This document shows, in pieces, positions 27,337-36,188 of a DNA stretch of 64,000 nt. The notes beneath the pieces were generated by a model. That model was not told where the DNA came from and did no database searches. It saw nothing but the letters and a program-made list of their open reading frames with translations. The stretch is from Chitinophagaceae bacterium (GTDB lineage: Bacteria > Bacteroidota > Bacteroidia > Chitinophagales > Chitinophagaceae): contig JAQBNL010000046.1 of the NCBI GenBank assembly GCA_028288585.1, forward strand, positions 20,530 through 84,529, written 5' to 3'. Both the position numbers and the translations under genes were made by a program. Numbering within the stretch: the first letter of the stretch is position 1; the number at the start of each line of letters is the position of its first letter.

Positions 27337-30300
27337 ATGAAAAACATTCTTCGCTGTGCATACATAACCTTTTTGTCTGCATTTACATTAGCATCGTCTG
27401 CTCAAACTTCAATTACATCAGGAACGATAACGCAGACATTTGATGCTATGAACGCAACTTTAAATCTTCCCACAAACTGGAAGATGAGCGCCGCAGGTAC
27501 AGGCACATCAACCCTTGCGTGGCTGGATGGAACAAATGTTACCACAACGTCCTTTGCTGCAAACTCCGGTACGCCAACAACAGGCGGAAGATATAACTGG
27601 GGAACAACAGCAGGAACCGACAGGGCGATAGGTTTTATCGCTGATGCTTCGTACAACAGCCCGAATGCTATCATGGCTTTTTACAGGAATACTTCCGGAG
27701 CAACCATACAATCTTTTACTGTTGCATTTAATATTGAGCGTTACAAAACAGATGTGTCTACCTGTTCAGTTTCATTTTATACTTCAAGTGATGGCATAAC
27801 CTGGCAGGCACAGCCTTTGGGAGATATTGGTACAAGTGCTTTTGTCCCGGCAGCCGTATCTTATTCTTTCGGCAGCCCGACAACTGTTGCAAGATCACTC
27901 ACTTTTAACAGTGCCAACCTTGCCAATAATGGTAATCTTTATTTTAAATGGGTTTTTGTAAATACGGGCAGCACAACATCACAGGGACTTGGATTAGATG
28001 ATGTGGCAGTAACAGTAAACACAGCAACCATTACTGCAAGTTTGGGAGACATACTTACCGATGCCAATACCAATGGTACTGCAAATCCCGGCGAAGTAAT
28101 AACCTACCAGGATACAATAAAGAATACAGGAACTGCCAATGCACTTTCTGTTGTTGTTGCAGATACTACTGCACCAACCGGCAGCACAAAAGTTATTGCA
28201 AGCACTAAAACTTCTGCAGTGGCAGTTGATGATAATTATACTGCTTCGTACAATACACAGTTAACCGGGCAAAATGTATTGACCAATGATTTTGGTTTTC
28301 CATTGCCGCAGGTTATTACTTATGGTACAACCGCAAGCGGTGGTGTAACAACATCAGCAGGCGGAACAGGAGCAACAGATAACGGCGGAACAATTGTTAT
28401 CACTGGAGGTGGTGCAATAACGTATACACCACCGACTAATTTTACAGGCGTTGATAAATTTAAATACATCGCAGGCACAGGTGTTGGATTGCCAAACAAT
28501 GATGCGACAGTAAGCATTACAGTGAATGCCGCAGGTATTACATTTACTTCGGCACATACTGATCCATTATGCAATGGCGGCGCAACAGGAACTATTACCA
28601 TAACCGCATCCGGGGGATCAGGCACTTATTTGTATTCAAAAGATAACGGCACTAATTATCAAACATCAAATGTATTCACCGGTCTTGCAGCAGGCACTTA
28701 TAACCAGCTTATGGTTAAAGATGCAATAACAGGATCAACATCATCAACAGGATCTGAAACATTGACCAATCCTGTAGCGGTAACTTTTACATTTACCAAA
28801 ACAGATATTACCTGCAACAATGCAAACAACGGAACCATAACATTTAATACAACAACAGGAGGAACTTCTCCATACACATATTCTATTGCAGGTACAGGTG
28901 GTACTTTCCAGAGTGGAACCGGTTTTACAGCGCTTACAGCAGCGGCCTATACGCTTGTTGCAAAAGATAATAATGGTTGCAATTCTGCAACAACTTCATC
29001 AACAGTTGTTAACCCTGCAGTAGTAACTGTAAGCGGTACTACGCCTGTTGCCCTTACCTATAATACGGCTATGTCAACCGTTACCTATACAAAATCAGGC
29101 GGTACGGGTACACTTACTTTTTCCCAGACAGGTACCTTACCAACAGGGGTTACTTTTACTGCCGGTGCAGGAACACTCACAGGCACACCAACACAAACAG
29201 GATCTTTCCCCATAACCATTATTGCAACAGATGCAAACGGCTGCACAGGGAATTTATCTGTGACAATTACTGTTGCACCCAAGCTCACTAACGACAGTTA
29301 CAATGCTGTAGGAAATACGCAACTGGCAGCGGATGGCCATTCATCACCAACAACTCCTTTTACAACAAGTGCAACAAATATTTTAACTAATGACCAGGCT
29401 GATGTGACGCCCACAGTAACTGCCGGCACTTTTGCAACTACCAATGGAGGAAGCATAACCATTGATGCTGCAGGTAAGTTCACATACACCCCGCTCAATG
29501 GAAGCACTGCTGCTGACAGTTATATATATACTGCAACAGCAAATGGCATATCTGCAACCGCTACTATCAACTTTACTGTAGCGGGTATGATCTGGTATGT
29601 AAACAATACTTACGCAGGCGGCAACGGTGCAGCAAACGGAAGTTCACACAGGCCCTATACAACTGTAAATGCGGCGGAGTCTGCATCAGCAATAAATCAA
29701 ATAATTTATGTTCATACCGGTACAGGAAATACAACAGGTGATGCATTATTAAAATCAGGTCAGACATTGCGTGGTGCAGGCTCTGCTCTTTCTGTTGGTG
29801 CATTAACAATCGGAGCCGGAACAAAGCCAACTCTTACCGGAATGATAACACTTGCCAACAGCGTTACGGTTGATGGATTTGATATGAGTACAGGAGCAAC
29901 AACAGCATTCACCAATGCAGGCGCAACTGTTACAGGTGTTACCGTAAATGTTGGCAGCGTTACTACAACATCAGGCACAGGGATCACCCTTACCGGTACA
30001 GGAAACAGTGTTACTATCACACTTGCATCCTTAACTACTGGAAGTGCACCTAATGCAGTTAATTTAACCAATACTGCAGGCACTGTTACAATAAATGGCG
30101 GTACTATCACAGGCGGTGCAGGTGCTGCATTTAATATAAGCGGAGGAACCGTTTCGCTAACTTACAGCGGCTCTGCCTCGCAGGGTACAGCATCACAGCC
30201 ACTGGTAAGTGTTTCAGGGGGACATGCAACAGGAACTATTACATTTAATACAGGAACATTAGCTGCCACCAGCGGTATAGGATTATTATTTAGCAATGCA

Positions 30301-32916
30301 GACGGCACTTATAATTTTAACGGCACAACAACCCTAAGTAACAGTGGCGGCGGTGATGCAGGTATTGATATTAATACAGGATCAGGGGGCACATTTAATT
30401 TTTCTTCAGGCACTTCAATTACTGATCCTACAAATGAAGTTATAAAGATAGATGCAGGAACAGCTACTGTAACCTACAGCGGTACATTTAGTAAGACCAA
30501 TGCAGCAGCAGGAATTATCGGAATTCTTATTTCAAATAATACCGGTGGAACTATTACGATAAATGGATCAGGTACGAAAACATTAACTACTTCAACAGGG
30601 AATGCGATCAGCCTCACAAGTAATACAGGTACAACAATAAATTTCAGCGGGAATAATTTATTGCTTACAGCTACAACAGGCACCGGCTTTAATGCCACAG
30701 GCGGAGGAACTGTAAACGTAACCGGCACCGGAAATAACATCACAACCACCGGGGGTACAGCACTTAACTGGAACGGTGTTACAGGAACATCAACAGAATT
30801 ATTTAATAATATCAGCTCCACCACAGGTGGCGGCGTTGCTATTGCAGGCAGCAGCGCAACCAGCTTCACTTTTAATGATGTGGTTTCAACAACCGGTACT
30901 GCCGTCAGCATCAATACAGCTACCGGCGCATTTAGTTTTCACAAGATCAGTTCCAATGGGGCTGCTAAAGGTATAATTGTAAATGCACTAACAGGAAGCG
31001 GTAGTTTTAATATTACCGGTACAGGCGGCACAGGATCGTGTGATGCAACGCATATTGGTGCAGGGGATTGTGCAGGCGGTACAATTCAAGGCTCTACAAG
31101 TCGTGGCGCAGAATTTACCAATGCCAATAACATCACTCTTAAGAATATGTATTTCAAAGGCAATGGTATTACCGCAGTTGCATGTGTGGATGATGTTGGC
31201 AGCGGTTCCAATGTAGCATGTAACGCTGCCATACATGTGACCAGCTCGAACACAGTAATCCTTGATCACATCTACGTAGATGGCACCGGGTCGAATGATA
31301 TGGGCATCCTGGGGAATGCGGTTAGCGCTCTGACGGCCACGAATGTTGAAGTGGCGAACTTCACCAATATTGCAAAGGTCCCGGTTGTTCTGCAGAACCT
31401 GAGTGGCACTTGTCCATTTACGAGCCTCAACGTTCACAACAACAATACAATACATACCGTATTTGTCACGCAGAACACAGGTACATCGAATATCACATTT
31501 ACCAGCCCCGTTCTCACCAACAACAACGGTACAAATAATCCCGACCAGCTCCAGGTGGATGCATACAGTTCGGCTAATGTTACCGTCGCCGCGACCAATG
31601 TAAACATCAGCTCAAACTCCATCAATACGGGCAACGGCGTCTCGTTCCAGGCCAGCAGTGGTTCGACGATGAACGCTACTCTCAATGGAGGCACCGTGAC
31701 AGGCACTAACGGCATCCTGATGCAGGAAACCGGTAACAATACAGCTTTCACATTCACCGTCACCGGTCTGACAGCAGTCAGCACCCACAACCTTGGTTCC
31801 AATGCCATTACGGTTGGTAAAGGCAATGGCACAAATGCCACCTTCAATGGCACCGTCACCAACAATGTGATCACCAGTGCAACCTGCGGCGGCGGTTGCG
31901 CCGGGATCAAAGTTGCGTCGTTCGGGGTGAGCGGTGCATCCACCGTTAATGTGTCAGGCAATAATATCTCCGGGGTGGATGCACAAGGCATTTGGGTAGT
32001 AGGCGGCCAGGGTAGTAGCTCCCTGACTGCAACGATACAAAATAATAACATCCACAATCCTGTTGCAGGTAATACATCCTATGCGATTGATGCCTATCCC
32101 GGAACCCAGAGCGGTGATGCGGTCTGCTTTGCACTTAATCTCGGCGATATGTCAAGCGGGCATTCAGTTTCTGGCAACAGGAACCTGATCACCGGCTCGT
32201 GGCAGAGTGGTGGTAATCCTATCGAGATAGGCATCTTCAACAACAGTATATTTAAGTTGCTCAATTATCCAACCCCGAATACAAACGATGCAAATGCAGC
32301 TGCATGGGTTGCTGCCAGTAATGGCGGACTGGGAACAGACGCATTCCACCTTGGGCCGAACCAGTTTACTGCCGGTTCTGCCTGTCCTTTATTATTCGCC
32401 AGGGGAGGTGTAGGATCATCCGGCCATTTTATAAATACATCAGCAAATTCATCATATTCAATAACTGAAAAACAACTTCAATCAGTTGTTGATGGAGCAT
32501 TGGTGATATGGCAAAAGCTTGGGTTAAATGATACACAAATGAAACAACTCCGGCACATACAGTTCAGTATAGGAAAAACAGCACCAGGTGAATTAGGAAA
32601 CAAATCTGATCATGGTATTGTAATAAGTATCAATGCAGATGGCAAAGGATGGTTTACCGGAGCCGGGTATTCCAATTCCCTGTTCCCGAACAGGATCACG
32701 GCGAATAAATTTATAACATCTTCCCACATGTTACCAGCCGGCCATGTTGATCTGCTTAGTTGTATACTTCATGAAATGGGGCATGTATTAGGCTTAAAGG
32801 ATCTCAAAGAAAAAATATTCAGCAATGATTTTATGTATGCTTATCTGACTGTTGGTGAAAGAAGGATACCCACAAAAAAAACTGTAAAAAAAATATCCAG
32901 GGAAAGGATGCCATAA
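27337..32916 (+). CDS. Giant mosaic surface protein: cadherin/SprB-type modules, beta-helix, metzincin-like C-terminus
   Basis: The 1859-residue protein has a signal peptide (to about residue 23). Domains then run in order: an N-terminal beta-sandwich (about 25-230); a cadherin-like module (VLTNDFGF, about 295-400); two SprB-like repeats (about 400-565, SGGSGTYLYSKDNGTN); a putative Ig domain (to about 655); a second cadherin-like module; a long Gly/Thr/Asn-rich right-handed beta-helix (about 750-1690); and a C-terminal domain with HEMGHVLGLKD (H1812, E1813, H1816, D1822), a HExxHxxGxxD zinc signature. There is no T9SS sorting tail. Codon and base composition change inside the gene at about 31.2-32.4 kb. 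It is probably a secreted adhesin or peptidase under the upstream regulator. Confidence 0.8.
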   Translation: MKNILRCAYITFLSAFTLASSAQTSITSGTITQTFDAMNATLNLPTNWKMSAAGTGTSTLAWLDGTNVTTTSFAANSGTPTTGGRYNWGTTAGTDRAIGFIADASYNSPNAIMAFYRNTSGATIQSFTVAFNIERYKTDVSTCSVSFYTSSDGITWQAQPLGDIGTSAFVPAAVSYSFGSPTTVARSLTFNSANLANNGNLYFKWVFVNTGSTTSQGLGLDDVAVTVNTATITASLGDILTDANTNGTANPGEVITYQDTIKNTGTANALSVVVADTTAPTGSTKVIASTKTSAVAVDDNYTASYNTQLTGQNVLTNDFGFPLPQVITYGTTASGGVTTSAGGTGATDNGGTIVITGGGAITYTPPTNFTGVDKFKYIAGTGVGLPNNDATVSITVNAAGITFTSAHTDPLCNGGATGTITITASGGSGTYLYSKDNGTNYQTSNVFTGLAAGTYNQLMVKDAITGSTSSTGSETLTNPVAVTFTFTKTDITCNNANNGTITFNTTTGGTSPYTYSIAGTGGTFQSGTGFTALTAAAYTLVAKDNNGCNSATTSSTVVNPAVVTVSGTTPVALTYNTAMSTVTYTKSGGTGTLTFSQTGTLPTGVTFTAGAGTLTGTPTQTGSFPITIIATDANGCTGNLSVTITVAPKLTNDSYNAVGNTQLAADGHSSPTTPFTTSATNILTNDQADVTPTVTAGTFATTNGGSITIDAAGKFTYTPLNGSTAADSYIYTATANGISATATINFTVAGMIWYVNNTYAGGNGAANGSSHRPYTTVNAAESASAINQIIYVHTGTGNTTGDALLKSGQTLRGAGSALSVGALTIGAGTKPTLTGMITLANSVTVDGFDMSTGATTAFTNAGATVTGVTVNVGSVTTTSGTGITLTGTGNSVTITLASLTTGSAPNAVNLTNTAGTVTINGGTITGGAGAAFNISGGTVSLTYSGSASQGTASQPLVSVSGGHATGTITFNTGTLAATSGIGLLFSNADGTYNFNGTTTLSNSGGGDAGIDINTGSGGTFNFSSGTSITDPTNEVIKIDAGTATVTYSGTFSKTNAAAGIIGILISNNTGGTITINGSGTKTLTTSTGNAISLTSNTGTTINFSGNNLLLTATTGTGFNATGGGTVNVTGTGNNITTTGGTALNWNGVTGTSTELFNNISSTTGGGVAIAGSSATSFTFNDVVSTTGTAVSINTATGAFSFHKISSNGAAKGIIVNALTGSGSFNITGTGGTGSCDATHIGAGDCAGGTIQGSTSRGAEFTNANNITLKNMYFKGNGITAVACVDDVGSGSNVACNAAIHVTSSNTVILDHIYVDGTGSNDMGILGNAVSALTATNVEVANFTNIAKVPVVLQNLSGTCPFTSLNVHNNNTIHTVFVTQNTGTSNITFTSPVLTNNNGTNNPDQLQVDAYSSANVTVAATNVNISSNSINTGNGVSFQASSGSTMNATLNGGTVTGTNGILMQETGNNTAFTFTVTGLTAVSTHNLGSNAITVGKGNGTNATFNGTVTNNVITSATCGGGCAGIKVASFGVSGASTVNVSGNNISGVDAQGIWVVGGQGSSSLTATIQNNNIHNPVAGNTSYAIDAYPGTQSGDAVCFALNLGDMSSGHSVSGNRNLITGSWQSGGNPIEIGIFNNSIFKLLNYPTPNTNDANAAAWVAASNGGLGTDAFHLGPNQFTAGSACPLLFARGGVGSSGHFINTSANSSYSITEKQLQSVVDGALVIWQKLGLNDTQMKQLRHIQFSIGKTAPGELGNKSDHGIVISINADGKGWFTGAGYSNSLFPNRITANKFITSSHMLPAGHVDLLSCILHEMGHVLGLKDLKEKIFSNDFMYAYLTVGERRIPTKKTVKKISRERMP

Positions 32917-32957
32917 AAAACAAAGACCGGTTTTAATACAATCATTAAAGTATCAAT

Positions 32958-35879
32958 ATGAAATATACATCTCTTAAAAAATTTTTTGCCATTGCTGCTT
33001 TAGCTTTTATGTGCAGTAATTCCTTTGCGCAAAATTTAAATATACCAACACTGCCTGCAGGGGACAGCATAATTGTTATCAGCAGCGTTACTATTAATAA
33101 TCCTTTTACCAATGTTCCTTCGCAGTTAAGCAAGCAGCATACAATAAGCGGTACTAACTTTAGTACTGTTGTAAGTAACGATCCAAAAACGGCTGCTGCC
33201 AATGATGCAACAATAACTGCTGTGGTAGCGGTTACAGGCTCTGATCTTTCCATAACAAAAACTGATAGTCCTGATCCTGTTGTTGCAGGTAATAATCTTA
33301 CTTATACAATTACGCTAAGTAATCTTGATGCTACAACACCGGCAGCAACGGTTTCTGTTTCAGATGTTTTGCCTGCAGGGGTAACGTTTGTATCATTAAC
33401 AACTCCCGGCGGATGGAGTGCTACAACTCCTGCAGTTGGCGGCACAGGTACAGTAACTATCACCAGGGCTTCTCTTGCCAACAGTGATGGGTTACAAACA
33501 TTCACGCTTGTTGTTAATGTAGATGCGGCCACTGCTAATGGTACTGTTATTTCAAACACAGCAAACGTAACCACTACAACAACCGAAAGCAACAGCGCAA
33601 ACAATACAGCTACTGCAACAACAACAGTATCGGCACCTACATCTGATCTGGCTATTGGTGTAACCGATAGTCCTGATCCTGTTGTAGCAGGCAATAATCT
33701 TACCTATACAATTACGCTCAGTAATCTTGATGTAACAACAGCGGCACAAACAGTTTCTGTTGGTGATGTTCTGCCAACAGGTACAACATTTGTTTCATTG
33801 TCAGCACCGGCAGGGTGGAGTGCTACAACACCGGCGGCTGGAGGAACAGGCACAGTGACTATTACCAAGTCTTCATTGACCAATGCTGAGGGAATACAAA
33901 CATTTACGCTTGTTGTTAATGTAAATAGTGGTGTGGCAAACGGTACTGTTATTTCAAATACTGCTAACGTAACCACAACAACGGGTGAAAGCAACAGCGC
34001 AAATAATACAGCTACAGCAACAACTACAGTTACTGTGGCTTCCAATGCTTCTGATTATTACAGAACAAAAGCAAGCGGCAACTGGAACAGCACAGCTACA
34101 TGGGAAAGCTCACCTGATAATACTACATGGTCTGCTGCAACACTTACTCCTGATCTTAATGCCAATACAATTACTATTTTAAATACACACACTGTAACTG
34201 TTACAGCAAACCTTACCACAGATCAGACAACAGTTAATTCGGGTGGCGCTGTAATTGTAAATCCAAATATTGTATTAACAATAAATGATGGTACAGGTAC
34301 AGATATAGCAGTGGCAGGCGGTGGCAGCTTTACATTAAAATCAACAGCAACAGGTGCAGCTATCATCGGTAATTCTGCAGGCACTGTTTCAGGCAACTTC
34401 AATGTTGAGCGTTTTATAAGTTCAGCTTTTGCAAGAAGTGCATGGAGATTATTAACTGCACCATTACGATCAACAACAACCAATGCTACTATATTTAATA
34501 CATGGCAAAATAGTGCCGTTAATACTGCAGGAAGAGGAACACTTGTTACCGGGCCGGCCTACAATGGAACCAATGGCCTTGATGCAACATCATTCAGACC
34601 AAGTATGCAATGGTTTGACGGTACAAACCTTCAACCGGTAGTTACAACCAATACTGCATCAACAACACCATTATTTACAACAGCTGCTTCAGCTGCCAAT
34701 AACAGTTATTTTATTTTTATTCGTGGTGATAGAAATACTGCAGTCGGTTCAGCAGGTACAACAACGCTTTCAGCAACAGGAAGCCTTCAGTCAGGTGATC
34801 AGACATTTACTACCAATGCTGTTGCGAACCAGTTTTCATTGATAGGAAATCCATATGCATCACCGGTTGATCTAGATCTGTTCAGGCAGAACAACACTAC
34901 CTCAAATATCAAATCAACTTATTATTATTGGGATCCATATATCTCCGGAGATTATGGTGTTGGCGGCTATGTAACGGTAAGCTACGATGGCACCGGTTCA
35001 TCTTATACTATTACACCTGCATCCGCAGATCATACAAGATACCTGCAAAGCGGACAGGCAATGTTTGTACAAACTACCAACCCTGCAGTCGGCACTGCGG
35101 CAGTAACATTTAAGGAAACACAAAAAAGTACGAACAATATAAATAATGTGTTCCGCACAACATCAGGTAATATCGAAGGCCTGGGTATAAACCTTAATGT
35201 ACTTTCTTCAGGAACTCCTGTATTGTTAGATGGCATTGTTGCTAAATTTGATAACAGTTATTCTGCAGCAGTAGATAATTATGATGCTGCCAAGTTTTAT
35301 AATGTTGGAGAAAGTATTGCATTTATAAGAGACAATAAATCGTTTAGTATTGAGCGCAGGCCATTACCAAAAGCTGATGATGTTTTATTTTTAAACCTTG
35401 CTAACTTAACAGCAGGCAGAGATTACCAGTTTGAATTTGCACCTGATTTTAATGCGCCTCCGTTCACAGCATATTTAAAAGACAATTATTTAAATACCAC
35501 CACATCAATTGATGTAAATGCAAACAGCAAAGTAAACTTTACAATAACCAATGATGCAGCTTCTACAGGCGCCAACAGGTTTAGTATAATGTTCTCAAAA
35601 CCTCCGGCAGTTGTATCCGGTAATTCTTTAATTAGTATATATCCTAATCCTGTAACAGATGGCATTATCACTTTACAGTTCAGCAATATGCCGCAGGGAA
35701 ATTACAACGTAAGAGTAGTGAACAATCTTGGACAAACAATTTTGACAAGACAGATCAATCATGCTGCAGGCAGCAATACAGAAACAATACAATTGGATAA
35801 AGGAGTAAAAGGTGTTTATCATATAGAAGTAATTAAACCTGATGCATCTAAGTTCTCAACTAAAATCATTGCTTATTAA
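32958..35879 (+). CDS. T9SS-exported surface protein with two DUF11 repeats
   Basis: A 973-residue protein. The signal peptide ends at about residue 25 (CSNSFAQ). Two DUF11 domains at about 96-229 and 230-363 are tandem copies with a 402-base period (for example TDSPDPVVAGNNLTYTITLS in both). A Trp-rich module (ASGNWNSTATWESS) and a beta-rich region follow. The last 80 residues are a type A T9SS sorting domain (ISIYPNPVTDG, ending DASKFSTKIIAY). Such proteins cross the outer membrane by T9SS and stay at the surface or are released. It lies 41 bases after the giant protein and ten bases before the microprotein, so the three may be one transcript. Confidence 0.88.
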   Translation: MKYTSLKKFFAIAALAFMCSNSFAQNLNIPTLPAGDSIIVISSVTINNPFTNVPSQLSKQHTISGTNFSTVVSNDPKTAAANDATITAVVAVTGSDLSITKTDSPDPVVAGNNLTYTITLSNLDATTPAATVSVSDVLPAGVTFVSLTTPGGWSATTPAVGGTGTVTITRASLANSDGLQTFTLVVNVDAATANGTVISNTANVTTTTTESNSANNTATATTTVSAPTSDLAIGVTDSPDPVVAGNNLTYTITLSNLDVTTAAQTVSVGDVLPTGTTFVSLSAPAGWSATTPAAGGTGTVTITKSSLTNAEGIQTFTLVVNVNSGVANGTVISNTANVTTTTGESNSANNTATATTTVTVASNASDYYRTKASGNWNSTATWESSPDNTTWSAATLTPDLNANTITILNTHTVTVTANLTTDQTTVNSGGAVIVNPNIVLTINDGTGTDIAVAGGGSFTLKSTATGAAIIGNSAGTVSGNFNVERFISSAFARSAWRLLTAPLRSTTTNATIFNTWQNSAVNTAGRGTLVTGPAYNGTNGLDATSFRPSMQWFDGTNLQPVVTTNTASTTPLFTTAASAANNSYFIFIRGDRNTAVGSAGTTTLSATGSLQSGDQTFTTNAVANQFSLIGNPYASPVDLDLFRQNNTTSNIKSTYYYWDPYISGDYGVGGYVTVSYDGTGSSYTITPASADHTRYLQSGQAMFVQTTNPAVGTAAVTFKETQKSTNNINNVFRTTSGNIEGLGINLNVLSSGTPVLLDGIVAKFDNSYSAAVDNYDAAKFYNVGESIAFIRDNKSFSIERRPLPKADDVLFLNLANLTAGRDYQFEFAPDFNAPPFTAYLKDNYLNTTTSIDVNANSKVNFTITNDAASTGANRFSIMFSKPPAVVSGNSLISIYPNPVTDGIITLQFSNMPQGNYNVRVVNNLGQTILTRQINHAAGSNTETIQLDKGVKGVYHIEVIKPDASKFSTKIIAY

Positions 35880-35889
35880 AATTTAAAGA

Positions 35890-36102
35890 ATGAAAAAATA
35901 TGTAAGGTGGGGAATTAAATTATTATCAGTGACAATAGTTTTGTGTTTACCTTTTACAGGCATGGCACAGCCAGGCCCGGGTTGTGATCCGGCTGTTGAC
36001 CCAGCCTGCGTGCCTATTGATGGAGGATTAAGCTTTTTGATTGCCGCCGGGGTTGGATATGGAATTAAAAAAGTAAGAGACAGCAGAAAAAAGAAAATGT
36101 AA
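35890..36102 (+). CDS. PID-CTERM-like membrane microprotein
   Basis: A 70-residue protein with signal peptide (to about residue 26, FTGMAQ) and a short cysteine-containing loop (GCDPAVDPAC). It ends in VPIDGGLSFLIAAGVGYGI followed by a basic tail KKVRDSRKKKM. A PID motif, a hydrophobic helix and a basic end is the tripartite pattern of sorting tags like PEP-CTERM, and Bacteroidota proteins of this shape are annotated as PID-CTERM. I see no exosortase gene in this window. It follows the T9SS protein by ten bases and is probably cotranscribed. Confidence 0.7.
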   Translation: MKKYVRWGIKLLSVTIVLCLPFTGMAQPGPGCDPAVDPACVPIDGGLSFLIAAGVGYGIKKVRDSRKKKM

Positions 36103-36111
36103 TACAGCACC

Positions 36112-36144
36112 CCGAAAATGTTTCGGTTCATGAGACACGAACCG
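36112..36144. other. Hairpins between convergent genes
   Basis: Two small inverted repeats lie between the microprotein stop and the usher-like stop: CCGAAA/TTTCGG near 36114-36128 and CGGTTC (36124-36129)/GAACCG (36139-36144). No good T-run follows, so a terminator role is only possible. Confidence 0.35.
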
Positions 36145-36188
36145 GGAGTTGGAATATTTCAGTGGGCTTTACATCACAAGGACATACA

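Noticed and set aside
27402..32349. Long antisense ORFs opposite the giant surface protein
   Set aside because: Their valine/proline-rich products are mirror images of Thr/Asn/Gly-rich coding DNA; no promoter or family features.
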